From: Diatrype stigma
Lineage: Eukaryota; Ascomycota; Sordariomycetes; Xylariales; Diatrypaceae
Length of the DNA stretch: 64,000 nucleotides
Direction: 5' to 3'
Assembly: GCA_022225965.2 (NCBI GenBank)
Contig: JAKJXP020000052.1
Location: 186,001-250,000, forward strand
This document shows, in pieces, positions 12,723-23,927 of this stretch; position 1 is the stretch's first letter; the number at the start of each line of letters is the position of its first letter. The position numbers and the translations under genes are program-made. The notes beneath the pieces were generated by a model. It ran no database searches, had not been told where the DNA came from, and was given only the letters and a program-made list of their open reading frames with translations.

Positions 12723-13835
12723 TCACAATTTACTCCTAGTCGTCTCGCTACCAACGCCTTCCTCGCGGCCATCCCCATCCCGGAGGTAGCCGGCGCCCCG
12801 GCGCAGCGTAGCGACGGCCTCGTCGACCATCTCGCGGACGATCTCGGCCGCGGGCTGGACCCTGGTGATGGCGCCGGCGACCTGGCCCATCAGGTGCGGC
12901 ATGTCGACGTCCTCGACGCCGTTCTCGAGGTCGTGCTCGATGGGCACGATGCCGCGGTCGCAGAGCTCGCGGATGCGGTCGGGCGTCGCGTGCCACCGCG
13001 CCACGTACTCGTTGGTGCGCATGCGCAGCGGGCGGCCCGACAGCACCAGCGTGCGCTCCGTGTCGGTGAACCCGCACGCCACGACGGCGCGCTTGTGCGC
13101 CTCGCTGCAGGCGGCCTCGGCGCTGGCCACGAACCGCGTCCCGACCCAGACGCCGGCCGCGCCCTGCATCAGCGCGGCCGCGACCGAGCGCCCGCTCGCG
13201 ATGCCGCCCGCGGCCACCACCAGGGCCGTCTGGTCGCCTCCGAGCTTCTGCCGCAGGAGCGGCGGGCGGTACTGGGCGGCCACGTCGGCCACGGCCGGGA
13301 CGAGCACGCTGCTGGCCACGTCGCCCGTGTGGCCGCCGCCCTCGCCGCCCTGGGCGCACACCATGTCGACGCCGGCGTCGAGGGCCTTGCGCGCGTGGCG
13401 CGGGTGGCCCACCATGTTCATGACGAGGATGCCGGCGGCGTGCAGGCGGTCGACGGCCCAGGCCGGGGGCACGCCGACGGCGCTGACGAACAGGCGCGCC
13501 CCGCTCGCCACCGTGATGTCGACCAGCTCCGCGAGCCGGCCCCCCGTGTAGTCGTGGTTGGTGGCGCGCGCGGTGCCGCCCACCTGCGGCAGCGCCAGGT
13601 CGATGCCGAAGGCGGCCCGGTCCGGGTCCCGCAGGAGCGACTTCATCTCCGCGATGATCTCCCGCAGCTGCGCCGGCGTGTACTGGAACCCGCCGATCAC
13701 GCCCAGCCCGCCCGCGTTCGTCACCGCGGCCGCGAGCGCCCCGCCCGACGTCCGCGCCATCCCCGCGAGCAGGATCGGGTGCTGGATCCCGAGGAGCTGC
13801 GTGAGCGGTGTGGTGATGGGGCCTTGTGGCGCCAT
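12723..13835 (-). CDS. Nitronate monooxygenase (2-nitropropane dioxygenase family), PTS1-tailed
   Basis: FMN-dependent TIM-barrel enzyme of 370 residues that oxidises alkyl nitronates such as propionate-3-nitronate. Visible motifs are LGIQHPILLAGMA at the N-terminus (about 14-26), GGLGVIGG after it (about 43-50), the glycine-rich AQGGEGGGHTGDV segment holding the active-site His (about 160-172), VVAAGGIASG (about 208-217) and AAGVWVGTRFVAS (about 226-238), the phosphate-binding part of the barrel. The length fits the family. The protein ends in Ser-Lys-Leu (codons just before the stop at 12723), a canonical peroxisomal targeting signal, so I infer peroxisomal import. The coding region is very GC-rich, which gives long spurious frames on both strands (12693-13859 on +, 12748-14202 on -). 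The ATG at 13835 starts directly before the first conserved block. Confidence 0.92.
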   Translation of the reverse strand: MAPQGPITTPLTQLLGIQHPILLAGMARTSGGALAAAVTNAGGLGVIGGFQYTPAQLREIIAEMKSLLRDPDRAAFGIDLALPQVGGTARATNHDYTGGRLAELVDITVASGARLFVSAVGVPPAWAVDRLHAAGILVMNMVGHPRHARKALDAGVDMVCAQGGEGGGHTGDVASSVLVPAVADVAAQYRPPLLRQKLGGDQTALVVAAGGIASGRSVAAALMQGAAGVWVGTRFVASAEAACSEAHKRAVVACGFTDTERTLVLSGRPLRMRTNEYVARWHATPDRIRELCDRGIVPIEHDLENGVEDVDMPHLMGQVAGAITRVQPAAEIVREMVDEAVATLRRGAGYLRDGDGREEGVGSETTRSKL

Positions 13836-14834
13836 TGTCTTTTTCCTTCTTTCCTTTAGTGCGGTGTTCCTTGATTGCCCTTCCCCCTTTCAGTGTGTGC
13901 GTTTCTGCGTGTGTGTGCGCGCGCGTGTAAGTGCCGGGTAGGAGGGAGAATGAGCTATCTAGACAGGTAGGTGGAGTAGACGGGCCACTGTCGACTGGAC
14001 TCTTGCAAGAGTGAACAATTGATGCAAGCGATCTTCGATAAGAAATGCTGCGCAATACAGGTGAGCAGTGGAGGGATGAAGCATCAATGGGAGTCTTTTG
14101 TATTACTGGAATTGCAGAGCTCCAGCCAGCTCCTACTACATGAGCATAGCTCAAAGATGCCTCGGTTCCCCTACCCCCCCGCATTATACCCCGGAAATCC
14201 ACCCCACTAGGTAAGGTTGGCGACGGAAGCTGCCGGGGCTTCCGGAGCTTCCGTTAGTATAGCGTCTGGTTATGGTAATATTAGCGCTCTCCACATCTTC
14301 TAGATTGAAGCACTCAAACCCAAGCAGCCAGATATGAGACATCCTACAGTCATGAGACCGATGGGCTATCCCACTGCGGAATTGGTATTCGTCTATTGAG
14401 GCTCTAGGAACGGACGCGCGGAACGATGCCGATGAATGCGCGGGAATTTGACCTGGGGATCGGGACAGTCGACTTCACTACAGCTCACAAGCAATGTATA
14501 CAGGATTCATATCGGGCACAACAGAATCCCAGGCATGATAATATGAGGGAGGTGCTGGGACATCACGCCGGGGTACGTCGTGGTCTGTCATTACTAGGTA
14601 GCATCGTAAGCCAAGAGCAGATTGGCTGGCTGTTTCGATATTCCAGATTCCACCACACCAGCCGTAGTTCCCATCCATTCATTAATAAAGATATGTCCAG
14701 GACGTTTATAATAATACACAAGTTCGTCAGCGGGTATCACAATCTCATTTCCTCACGACCCGTACGCTTTCACGAGTCCCATCCGCAGCCTTCCCTTAGC
14801 CAAACAATCCAATCTACGTAGAAAGCAAATGCCG
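13836..14834. other. Intergenic region upstream of the nitronate monooxygenase
   Basis: It contains the promoter of the minus-strand nitronate monooxygenase and, at its right end, the 3' end of the next minus-strand gene. An open frame at 14426-14821 (+) has no recognisable domain. A CT/GT-rich leader lies at about 13840-13930. Confidence 0.5.
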
Positions 14835-16175
14835 TCACCGGAAGTACGGCAGCCGCGCCGGGACGAACCCATCATCTGGCGGTTTTGTCGGCGTCGCGGG
14901 AGCTTCTGGCGGGCGGGACTCGGTTGTGGGCACAGGCGTTCTCTTCCTACTTTCGGCTTCCTCCTCGTCATCCGTGACCTCGTCCACGATGGCGGATATG
15001 GGACCGGGCATATCTTCGACCTGGACCATCTCGGTCTTGGCCTCTGGCACAGACTCAATCTGCAGGTTCTCGCGGCTCAACCCCCGGCGGAGAGCCAGGT
15101 TCGCGGCGGCCTGCCTCTTCTTCTCGACTGCCTCCTCTTCCTCCCTCGTCAGCCGCTCTTCTTCCTCACGCTGTAGATCTTCGAGCGACGGTTTCGAGCC
15201 GAACGCCGGGCTCCGGGGGTTCGATGCGAAACTCTGCGCGCCTCGCGAGGACAGGGCCGAGTTGATCGTCGTCCTCGAAACGCTCCGCGCAATCCCCGCC
15301 CCTGCTATCCTCTTGCCCTTGCTGCTCTTCGTCCGACTGCTCGAACGATCGTCGATGTGGTCGAGGACTACTCCGAGGTCATCATCGAGGGGCACTGCAT
15401 CTTCGTCGCCTTCTCCATCACTAGGGAACAGATCGCCCCTGGATCGGTAAGAGTCGCTCGTATCCCCGCTGTTGTTTGTGCCGCTCCGCTTCCTAGTCTG
15501 GGGCCGAATTTCGTCCTCGGGATGAAACTCGTCATCAGTCCCCCCTAACAACGGCTCGTGCTCGCTGCCATGCATCGTTCTTGATGCGCCCGGGTGCTCC
15601 TGGAGATTTGCCGCGCTAGGTTTGTATCTCAACGTGCCTCGGAACTTGAAGGGTAGACGACCGAGGAATCCAATGGGCGCCGTGCTGGGTATAACGGTCG
15701 GATCTTCCTCGTCCGTAGCGGTCTTCCGAACGCCCCCTCTTGTGCCATAGCTCATGCCCCGTTTTCTGCTTCCCGGCTGATCTGTCACCTCCCCCGGGGC
15801 GGTCCGCCTCTTGCCCGTGCCCGCCAACAGGCGATCCCAGTCTTCGTTCCGCCACCCTCCCCACGTACCGGCACCGGCGCCGCGTGTCTCGCCGTAGAGG
15901 TCCTCGTCCCAGTCGTCGTAGAAGTCGAAGCTGTACTCGGCCCGGCCACGCGCCCTCTGGCGCTCCCTCGCTCTTCGCGCCCGTTCCTCGCGGTCGCCGA
16001 GACAGACGGTGGTGCAGCCCTCGATCGCGGACCCGACCGACGCCAGGCAGGGGTTGATGTAGGTGTGGCCGAAGCTCCAGATACCGGCAGCCGCGTTCTC
16101 AGTGACCGTCTCGGTGGTATGCGAGATCTGGTTCCACCGCTGCCGCAGGCGGGGATCCTCGAGGAAGGCCGCCAT
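14835..16175 (-). CDS. Conserved-looking hypothetical acidic protein
   Basis: A 446-residue single-exon protein I cannot name. The first 75 residues look structured: a helical start (LRQRWNQISHTTETV), then a short segment with two cysteines (CTTVCLGD), then an Arg-rich stretch (about 62-78) and an acidic/aromatic YDDWDEDLYG patch (about 84-93). The rest is low-complexity and probably disordered, with Asp/Glu-rich and Ser-rich parts and a predicted coiled coil at about 329-355 (EEEERLTREEEEAVEKKRQ). The protein ends in RLPYFR after a Pro/Thr-rich tail. The charged helix, disordered tails and absence of a signal peptide suggest a cytoplasmic or nuclear scaffold-like protein; this is inference only. 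Confidence 0.7.
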   Translation of the reverse strand: MAAFLEDPRLRQRWNQISHTTETVTENAAAGIWSFGHTYINPCLASVGSAIEGCTTVCLGDREERARRARERQRARGRAEYSFDFYDDWDEDLYGETRGAGAGTWGGWRNEDWDRLLAGTGKRRTAPGEVTDQPGSRKRGMSYGTRGGVRKTATDEEDPTVIPSTAPIGFLGRLPFKFRGTLRYKPSAANLQEHPGASRTMHGSEHEPLLGGTDDEFHPEDEIRPQTRKRSGTNNSGDTSDSYRSRGDLFPSDGEGDEDAVPLDDDLGVVLDHIDDRSSSRTKSSKGKRIAGAGIARSVSRTTINSALSSRGAQSFASNPRSPAFGSKPSLEDLQREEEERLTREEEEAVEKKRQAAANLALRRGLSRENLQIESVPEAKTEMVQVEDMPGPISAIVDEVTDDEEEAESRKRTPVPTTESRPPEAPATPTKPPDDGFVPARLPYFR

Positions 16176-18019
16176 GGAGGCTAGGCTACTCCCTGGTCTC
16201 GGAGCAGGGGATGTATACTGGTTATATACTGGTCGGGTCTATAAAATCCCAAGCGAGCTTGAGTGGTGGTAGGGCTGGTGGCCGTGATGGTCGTCGCGAT
16301 CTGATGAAATGCGCCGCGCTGAGCTGAGTTCTCTGTAAGCGTTGCCGGACTCCGCGACTCATCGTCATCCGCGGTAAGTGGGCAGGTTACTAGCGCTGCA
16401 TAGTTACATTACCTACATGGAGATGACGACGTTGCGGCCGGACTGAATCTTGAGGAGAGATGGAGGGGTGATGGACGGGGAAAGAGAAGATGAAGTATCC
16501 TAGATAATCCCAGGTTGACGATGGAAGTGTTGGAGGTGCATGTCCAATGGAGAAAGGGGGTCGTTGATAAATACTGCTTCGGTAACTCAAGTGGAAGAAG
16601 ATGTGCAGATAAATGAAACTTCACCGGAGTGCGAAGGTCTGGGTATGTAGGTACTATGTAGGTATGCGGAAAGCCGGTTAAGCGCTAATAAGCGGGACAT
16701 CTGGGGAGATGTGTTTCAAGTGACTCTGCCAACTAACTTGTGCTGGGCTGCAAGGGTTGCGGCTAGTATTTAGGTGACTGGCGGCGCCTGGCTGCGATAT
16801 CGAAGCTACCTATTCCGTACCTCGGTATGTATGAGCTTCAAAAGCAATTGATGATACCTAGGTATTTGTCACATACATCTCGTCACATACATAAATATAA
16901 GCTGTCGGTGGCATAAGTCTTCAGAAAGGTCGCTTCTTATTCATTCTGGTTGTACTTCGTACCTATGTATAAGCCAAATACTAATATCGAAAGCATGTTA
17001 AATTTGGAAGTATTACCTCCACACCTACGGTCTACCCACGTACATGAAGGTGTGGTTATCATACGACAACAGTTATGCATCCTACGGATACAGCTTGTCA
17101 ATCCATTACCGATAGTATTTTGTTCCAGCTTTACTGTGTAAATCTGGATATCGACTTTCATATAACTTGTAAGGGTGCATAAAAGGTCACGATATAACAA
17201 TAATTCGCGTATCATGTACGTAGTTACGTATTCTCGTAGCTATCATACCTACCGCCTAGGTACGAAGAGCTCCCACTTGGACCTCCGGACCTTCGTTGTT
17301 GGAATGGCCGAGTCCCTGTGTACCTGCCTAAGTCCAGGTCTGCCTGGCTGCTTAGGTACCTACGTAGGTATCTAATCCTGTATACATCCCACCTGGCAAC
17401 CCATTCTGCCACTTGATTCGACAGTGGTCCAGCACCTGTCCACAGCCTGTCCAGCCTTGTACTTTGTACTACATACATACCGGTTGCAACCTCTCCTTAG
17501 TCCCCACTGCCCCATTGATGTGAATCACTTTGTATGTACTTTGTGTTCGCGTGCAGGCTTAACTTCCGTTCAGTCAATCTTCGTCTTCGCCTTTGCCTTC
17601 GTGCCAACCAAACCGCATCGTTGACCTTATCTGCAACAACTTCACCCAACCTCACCTTTGTCCGCCTTTTCTCGACACCGACCACCACACTCTTTCGATC
17701 AGACCCGTATCTATGAATCGCGGCGACTTTGAATAATCTCATTTCAAGCTGAGAAGCTTAAGCCCATCGATTTATGATCGGCTTCTGCTCTGCTTGACTG
17801 GCAGATCGGCGCACAGATCACGACAACCTCATCTTGCGACCAGCCCTCAATTCCTTTGTTTCCGCAACGTCCGCCACCGCAAGCGTTGTATCTCGCCATT
17901 TCCAGACCTGCGACTGCGACGCCTACTCTGTTCGATCACCAGTTTTCGCCTCAGTTCCTATATACATACACACGCCCAACCCATCCACCTCCAAATGATA
18001 GTTGCACAGACAGGGCAGA
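16176..18019. other. Intergenic region between divergent genes
   Basis: A shared upstream region for the minus-strand hypothetical gene and SAC3 (+). No gene is supported. It contains several copies of the GGTACCTA/GTAGGTA motif (near 16645-16670, 16855-16865 and 17350-17372). The last 500 bases before SAC3 are CT-rich, as in many fungal leaders. Confidence 0.5.
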
Positions 18020-21000
18020 ATGTTTAGCTCCCAGAGCAGCCCTGCGAACCCATCGTCCAACCGTAAGTAAAGGGTCCCCTTTGAATGAAAATATTTTCAT
18101 CGACACTTTGGAGCTTGTGTTTGGTCCGTTTGAAAACCACCTGCCTGCCTACTTCGTACAAACAACATCGAAAATACTGGGAAACGAGCTGTTGTGTGCC
18201 ATTCCTGCTCGAGAGACGAACTACCCACGATACGAATCCTCAGACTCTCCACAATTTCACACTACAGTCCGAAGCCGAAGAAGGGACTTGGGCAAACCTA
18301 CGACAAAACGCGCTGCCAGTTACAACACTAGAGAGGATGCCAACACCTCCCGCCAACACCTCTTTGTAATGAAGTGGTGGAATCATTATGGGTTCATTGA
18401 AAAGACCTAGTACAATCACGGGGATGGATGAAGCTATCTCGAGTCGTCTATATCCATATTTGCGTCCTTGGGCATCATATCCAAGCTAAACTCCGAAGCA
18501 CAATGCGATCGTTACCCGCCGAAGTCGTCGCTAATACATTGTTACTGCTACAGCATTTGCACAGGCACTCCAGAAGAGCGCGAGCGCCTATGGACCTACT
18601 TCGGGCAGCATATTCTCGCAGGGTTCATCGGGATGGCAGAAACCCAAGGAAAACCCGTTCTTGAAACCGAATCCCTTCGCTACAACGGAAAAGCCAGACA
18701 GGCTTCCCAGCCCTCAGCCGTCTAAGCCACTGATCAACCCTTTTGCCACGAATGGCATCCACTCTGAACCTGCTCCGCAGCCACCCGCCGGGTCGAAGCT
18801 ATCGACTGCTGGGACTGTAGGAGACTCCCGGCCGAACCCTTTTTCTACCGGTCCATCTTCTACATCCAGTCCTGCGCAGGATTGGACACAGCCTAACCAT
18901 GGATTTGTTCAACCAGCGTGGCAGGCTTCAAAGGACGCGAGTGGAACTAAACTATTAACATCGTTCAAACCAACACCGAATGGGACGGCAGTGAATGGAA
19001 AGGCATTGAACGGCAATAGAATGAACGGTGACGGTCATCAAGAGAACCCCATGTTTCAAAAGAATCCACAGGGTCCAAGCAGCGCTTCGAAGTCGGCTTT
19101 TTCGACGACCCTCGAGCCTCAAGGAGGTGAAAAAATGAGCCATCAAACTCCGGGGTCACAGAAGCCAAGGGCGAATCGGCGTGGAGATGTTGCCAAAACT
19201 ATCCGTGACCAGTTAGCCAAGGACGGGATCAAGCCCCCGCAATGGCCCTCCAACCCGGGCAGTGTCTCGCAACGGAAAGCGGTTGAGAAGTTTCGAGAGG
19301 CTTACAGCGCGTATCGTGAGAAAGCCATGAAATCTCTGATTCGGGCAGGACTTTTCGACGACCCCGATACGAAGCGGCGCTTGGAAGATGCTATCAATTT
19401 CAAGGGCATCTGCGAAGACATGTGTCCTGACTGGGATAAAGTCACTCGAATTGTGCAACACGATGTTAGGAAAGAAGAGAAGGAGGAAATCAACGGTGAG
19501 CTTGTTGCTAGCCTCCCTCTCATGGTAACACGATATTCTCGCTCGTCTGCCGGTCAGGATCTTCCATTACCCATGGATGTACGATCACCTGCTGCTCTCC
19601 GTAGAACGCTGGATTACTTGATAACCGAACTCATCCCTTCGGACGATCTCCTCCCTGTGCGACACCACTTCCTTTGGGACCGAACGCGTGCGATTCGACG
19701 AGAATTTACTTTCCAAGGATCCGCCATGAACAGAGAAGAGAAGCAGGATTACTTGTACTGTCTTGAGACCATTACCAGATTTCACGTCACAGCGCTGCAT
19801 CTCCTCTCACAACCCGACTTCGCACACGAGAGCTTCTCGGAACAGCAGGAGATTGAGCAGTTGAGCAAGACTTTGATCTCCCTGATGGAAGCATACGAAG
19901 ACTGTGCAAAAGAAGGCATTGTTTGCGAAAATCAAGCTGAATTCCGCGGTTATTACATAATATTTAATGCCGGGGATCCATCCTTGATGGAGAAGATTCA
20001 AAGCTGGGGCCCCGAGTTTTTACAGCTGGAAGGTATCAAGACCGCCATATGTCTTGTCCAGTCATTACAGAATACCTGGACCGAGACGGGCCCTTTGATG
20101 CCAAGGGCCGAGACGGAAATGGCACTCAGCATGGCCGCCATGTTCTTCTCTATCGTCGCCTCTCCTCAGATATCGTACACAATGGCATGCTTTGCCGAAG
20201 TCCACTTTGGCAGCGCTCGCCATGCGATACTGCAAACCATCCTCAACGGTTACCAAAGACCCAAGAACGGTACCAAAGATATAACCCCTACTTTCCTCAA
20301 GGAACGTCTCCATTTCGACGCGGAAGAAGAAGCCATCGAGTTCGCCGAGCTCCATCAGTTCAAGTTTCGCAAAGGTGGCGCCAATCAGCAGATGATGCTT
20401 CTGCCCACTAAAAGTCAACGGAAGACAGTGCCCAAACCCAGAGTCCCTCATGCCTATTCGTACAGCATAGTCGAGCACAAGCGTGGTAGCCGCTCACTGC
20501 CTGATGTCATTCACCATACAGTATGGGATGAAGGCTACACTACGGCTACCGGAGAAGCCCAGCCTATCAGTCCCCATGAGGATAGCTTGTTCGTTGAGAA
20601 TACCTCGAATGGAGACGGCGTTGATGAGGTGGAAAGTACTGTTGACACAGCAGTCGCACCGTTCCAGCGCCCCGAAGAGGGAAAGCCTACGTTCCTCAGC
20701 TCGGTATCATCTCCACCTACCATATTTGCGCCTTCAAGCAAGCAAAACGGACTATCAACAGCACCTCCGCCTAACACGCAGGGAGTCCAGAGCCGAGATT
20801 TCGCACCCCAGGTGAATGGTTCCTTAGGGACTTCGTCTCCTTTGTTCAAGAAACCTATGGAAAGTGTTTTCAACCAAGGCAGTGTGAAAAAACTGGAGGA
20901 CTCTACAGCATCCTCAGCAACTTTGGGTGCTATAGAGACGGATGGGAAGACAGCAGCACAGTCTAGCACAGCATCCTCATCAGCACCTAGTGTTTTCAGT

Positions 21001-22885
21001 TTCCTCAGTGATAAGAGTAATGCCCCAACTGCGCCATCAACATCAAGCCAGAGCAAGCTTTTTCAATTCCCACCAATTTCTTCAACTAGTAGTATTACGC
21101 CTCCAGCGTCGGTTCTTTCGAACGCTGCCTCAGCACCTAGTACAGGGCCTCTATTTCCCCCTTCGTCGGGCATTTTCGGCAGTACAGCGAAACCGACATC
21201 TACAACGAAGTCGCCCATCTCACTTGGAGATGCAACACTGAAGCCCAAAGAATCGACACCCAGCACCGGCGGGTTGTCGTTCCCTACCAGTGAGTCAATC
21301 AAATGCAACTATTTTGGTAAAATCTGCATTTGTACTAACCCTCTATATAGGCCAAGGTTCGACAATGTCATCAACATCTACCGCGCCCATACCACCTATC
21401 AATAGTTCCGTGTTCCCACCATCAACTAAACCACTCCAACCAACCGGAGAACGAACACACAGTTTAGGATCCTTCCAACCCTCATCTATCAACCAAGCGG
21501 CTCCCTTGAACCAATCACAGAAGCCTGACCCTATGGATCGTTTCACTCGCTGGTATGTCAATGGCGATAAGGGCTTGATGGAAACTCATCTGGAGCGGTT
21601 CGTGATCGAGAATCTACTCCGAACCGTTTGGGATGATCATATTCGAAACGAAGAGGAGCGCATACGAAGAGAGGAAGATGAAAAGTCCTGGGCCGAAGCA
21701 CGGAAGTATCGTGGATATAGCCTCTCGATCAAATACTTCTATAAATGGCGCGATGGATCCCGTCGTCGACGTACCATCAAGCGCATACAAGCGGAGCGGG
21801 ATAAAGCTCGGCAATGGAGACTGCCAGAGAATGTGGCGAAGCGCGAGGCAGCGGCCAGATCTGCCAGGGAATCCGCCAGGGACAAGGCTGTTGAAGAAGC
21901 AAAAGATCTCATACAAAGGAAGGCTCGAGAAAACGCCGAACGAACCCATAGGTTCAACCAATCGACCCAATCCAACCGACAATCTCAGGCCAGTGAACAT
22001 TCACAGTCCGGACGACAGTCGAGAGAACAGAGTATCGAAGATGCATTACTTGCTTCCGGGGTTTTAGATGGTGTACATGATCCCCAAGGGGCTGCTCGCT
22101 ATGCTGCCAGAGAAGTTAAGACCGACTCTGGTGAGGGCATGCTTCCAGGGCAGCAATCGCTTCTTCGAAGTCAGAACCACCGTCGGATGAGACAGGGGCT
22201 CCCGCCGCTCAAGCAGATGCCCGAAACGAAGACATATAAACCGGGCTCCAAAAGTGCTATGCTCAAGGCTCTCTCGAGCGGTTCTGGCAGAGACTCGTTA
22301 TCTATGTCAACCGGAAGTTTCCGCAACTCAACCTTCAGCTCAAGCTATCGATCAAGCCTGGGTTTCAATAGTAGTCGCATCACCAAGACGAGACCGAAAG
22401 TGACAGACCCTTATTGGGAACTGAAAGCGCGTGGGTTAGTGCGGATGCCCAATGGGGAGTTTCTGCCTGAATCGTTGGCACTGCCAATGTTACAAGAGGG
22501 AAAACGGTTTCCAGGTCTCGGCGATTACGGGTTGCCGAAGGAACAATCAATCTCCTCTGTACAGTCGTCACCAGTCGGGGGTACTAGCTCAGCTGGATAT
22601 TCCCCTCCACGCGATTCACAGAGGCGTCAACTTACCAACTCGCCTTCGATCAGCCACGTAATCTCGAGACGGAAACGTATTCGTGTTGATGAAGATGAGG
22701 ATGCGGATGCGGGTGAGGGCTTAGGGTTATCACACGGACGCGAGGTGTCCGGGGACAGGAAACGCGCCAAGAACGGTAGCGAACCCGATGTAGCCTCGGG
22801 TCCGGACGACATGGATTTCTTAGCCAGCATCGATGACCTGCTCAAGCAGGTTCAGGACGTGAACCGAGCTTCCTCTCAAGCGTAG
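18020..22885 (+). CDS. sac3: SAC3/GANP family nuclear mRNA-export scaffold
   Basis: Scaffold of the TREX-2 complex, which couples transcription to mRNA export at the nuclear pore. Proposed exons are 18020-18062, 18554-21289 and 21351-22885, giving 1437 residues with an uninterrupted frame. Exon 1 encodes only 14 residues (MFSSQSSPANPSSN) and joins in phase to PFAQALQ. The second intron (61 nt) has GTGAGT, TACTAAC and TAG. The N-terminus has FG-like NPF repeats. The SAC3/GANP domain spans about 280-625, with FKGICEDMCPDWDKVTRIVQ and the LDYLITELIPSDD and RAIRREFTFQ segments. The middle is Ser/Thr/Pro-rich with SPLF-type repeats. At about 1050-1200 there is a long charged helix (from RFVIENLLRTVWDDHIRNEE) that by position could be the Cdc31/Sus1-binding region; this is inferred. 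Without exon 1 the frame would start at a non-ATG codon (18661). Confidence 0.9.
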
Positions 22886-23927
22886 GAAAGGGGCCAGACA
22901 CAACGAGACAAAGGGGATGAAAGGGGGAACTCCGAAGAAACAGCATGATAGAATGTGTGGCACGGCTGTCTCCATGCCAAAGGATACATGTGATTTTTTT
23001 CTCCCAGTAAGAACAAGAGCAAAAGGGCATTCAGCACGGGCGGGCTACAGGATATGGACTATTTGCTTCCATGCATGGAACGGCGTTTTTCTGGCTGCTA
23101 AGATGACGAGGAATTTGCTAATTTTATGATTTTTTCTACTTCTTCTTTTTTCTATCTATCGCTCAAGCGTCGAGCACTGGCAAAAGGGAGAGAGAGAAGG
23201 CGTTTGGTTCTGTTCTAACTGATACCCGAGTTGCATGAGAAACATATTGGTCGGATAGTAATGATTATGCATACTACTCTGAACTACCGCAACCATCGAT
23301 GGAGCATGGCTCTTACAGATGTGACATATCGTGACACGTGGTCCCTTGATATGCCGGCCCCAAAGGTTACTTATGTGTTCTGTTCATACGACGTTCGGTA
23401 AATCTCAGGTAGGAGGCAATTGAATTCATATATACTATCCAAAAGGGGTGACGGACATCTTGCTAATCCCGGGCACGGCGGCCCCCAACGGGTCGCGAGC
23501 AAGGGACGACAGGGCGCTGAAGGTGTGCTGTTGGGGATTGTGGTCGAGGGGGCGCATAGGAGGCGGGAAAGGGGGGCGCTGAGTAGGCTGTGAGGTCTCT
23601 GGGTTATCTGGCAACCACCTTTTAGGCAGGGAAACCATAGCCGCCACATTGACAACGCTTTGCATGGCTTGATTACGAACTTGGTACCATAATTGGGACG
23701 AACTGCGTTTTCATATATATTTGTAGCTCTATTATACGTGTTGTGCAAGGTCCCAATAGCACCTTCAGGTAAGTTAAGCCATAACAACTCTCGGGGGGTC
23801 TATGTAAATCACTAATATAATACATAGAAGCTGATGCTGTAGCACCACTCAACATTACATGCAGGCCAGTCATTCCCTAAAAGGGTCATCTTCCTTGCTT
23901 CGCCGGGACTAAGCTCATGTGTCGGAA
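22886..23927. other. Intergenic region downstream of SAC3
   Basis: 3' flank of SAC3 and of the minus-strand ankyrin relic. A short Pro-rich open frame on the minus strand (23435-23638) is listed separately; otherwise nothing is recognised. Confidence 0.5.
23435..23638 (-). CDS. Candidate small Pro-rich ORF, doubtful
   Basis: A 67-residue frame starting MVSLPKRWLPDNPE and ending SKMSVTPFG. It has GC-richer, coding-like composition compared with its surroundings, and a Pro-rich middle (about residues 20-30). An upstream in-frame ATG at 23665 would add nine residues. No domain, signal peptide or membrane segment is visible. It could be a real small gene, the last exon of a lost gene, or chance. 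Confidence 0.2.
   Translation of the reverse strand: MVSLPKRWLPDNPETSQPTQRPPFPPPMRPLDHNPQQHTFSALSSLARDPLGAAVPGISKMSVTPFG

Noticed and set aside
12693..14202. Long open frames on both strands over the nitronate monooxygenase (388 aa on +, 484 aa on -)
   Set aside because: GC-rich shadow frames with Arg/Ala/Gly-biased translations and no domain; the 370-residue minus frame is a clear family member.
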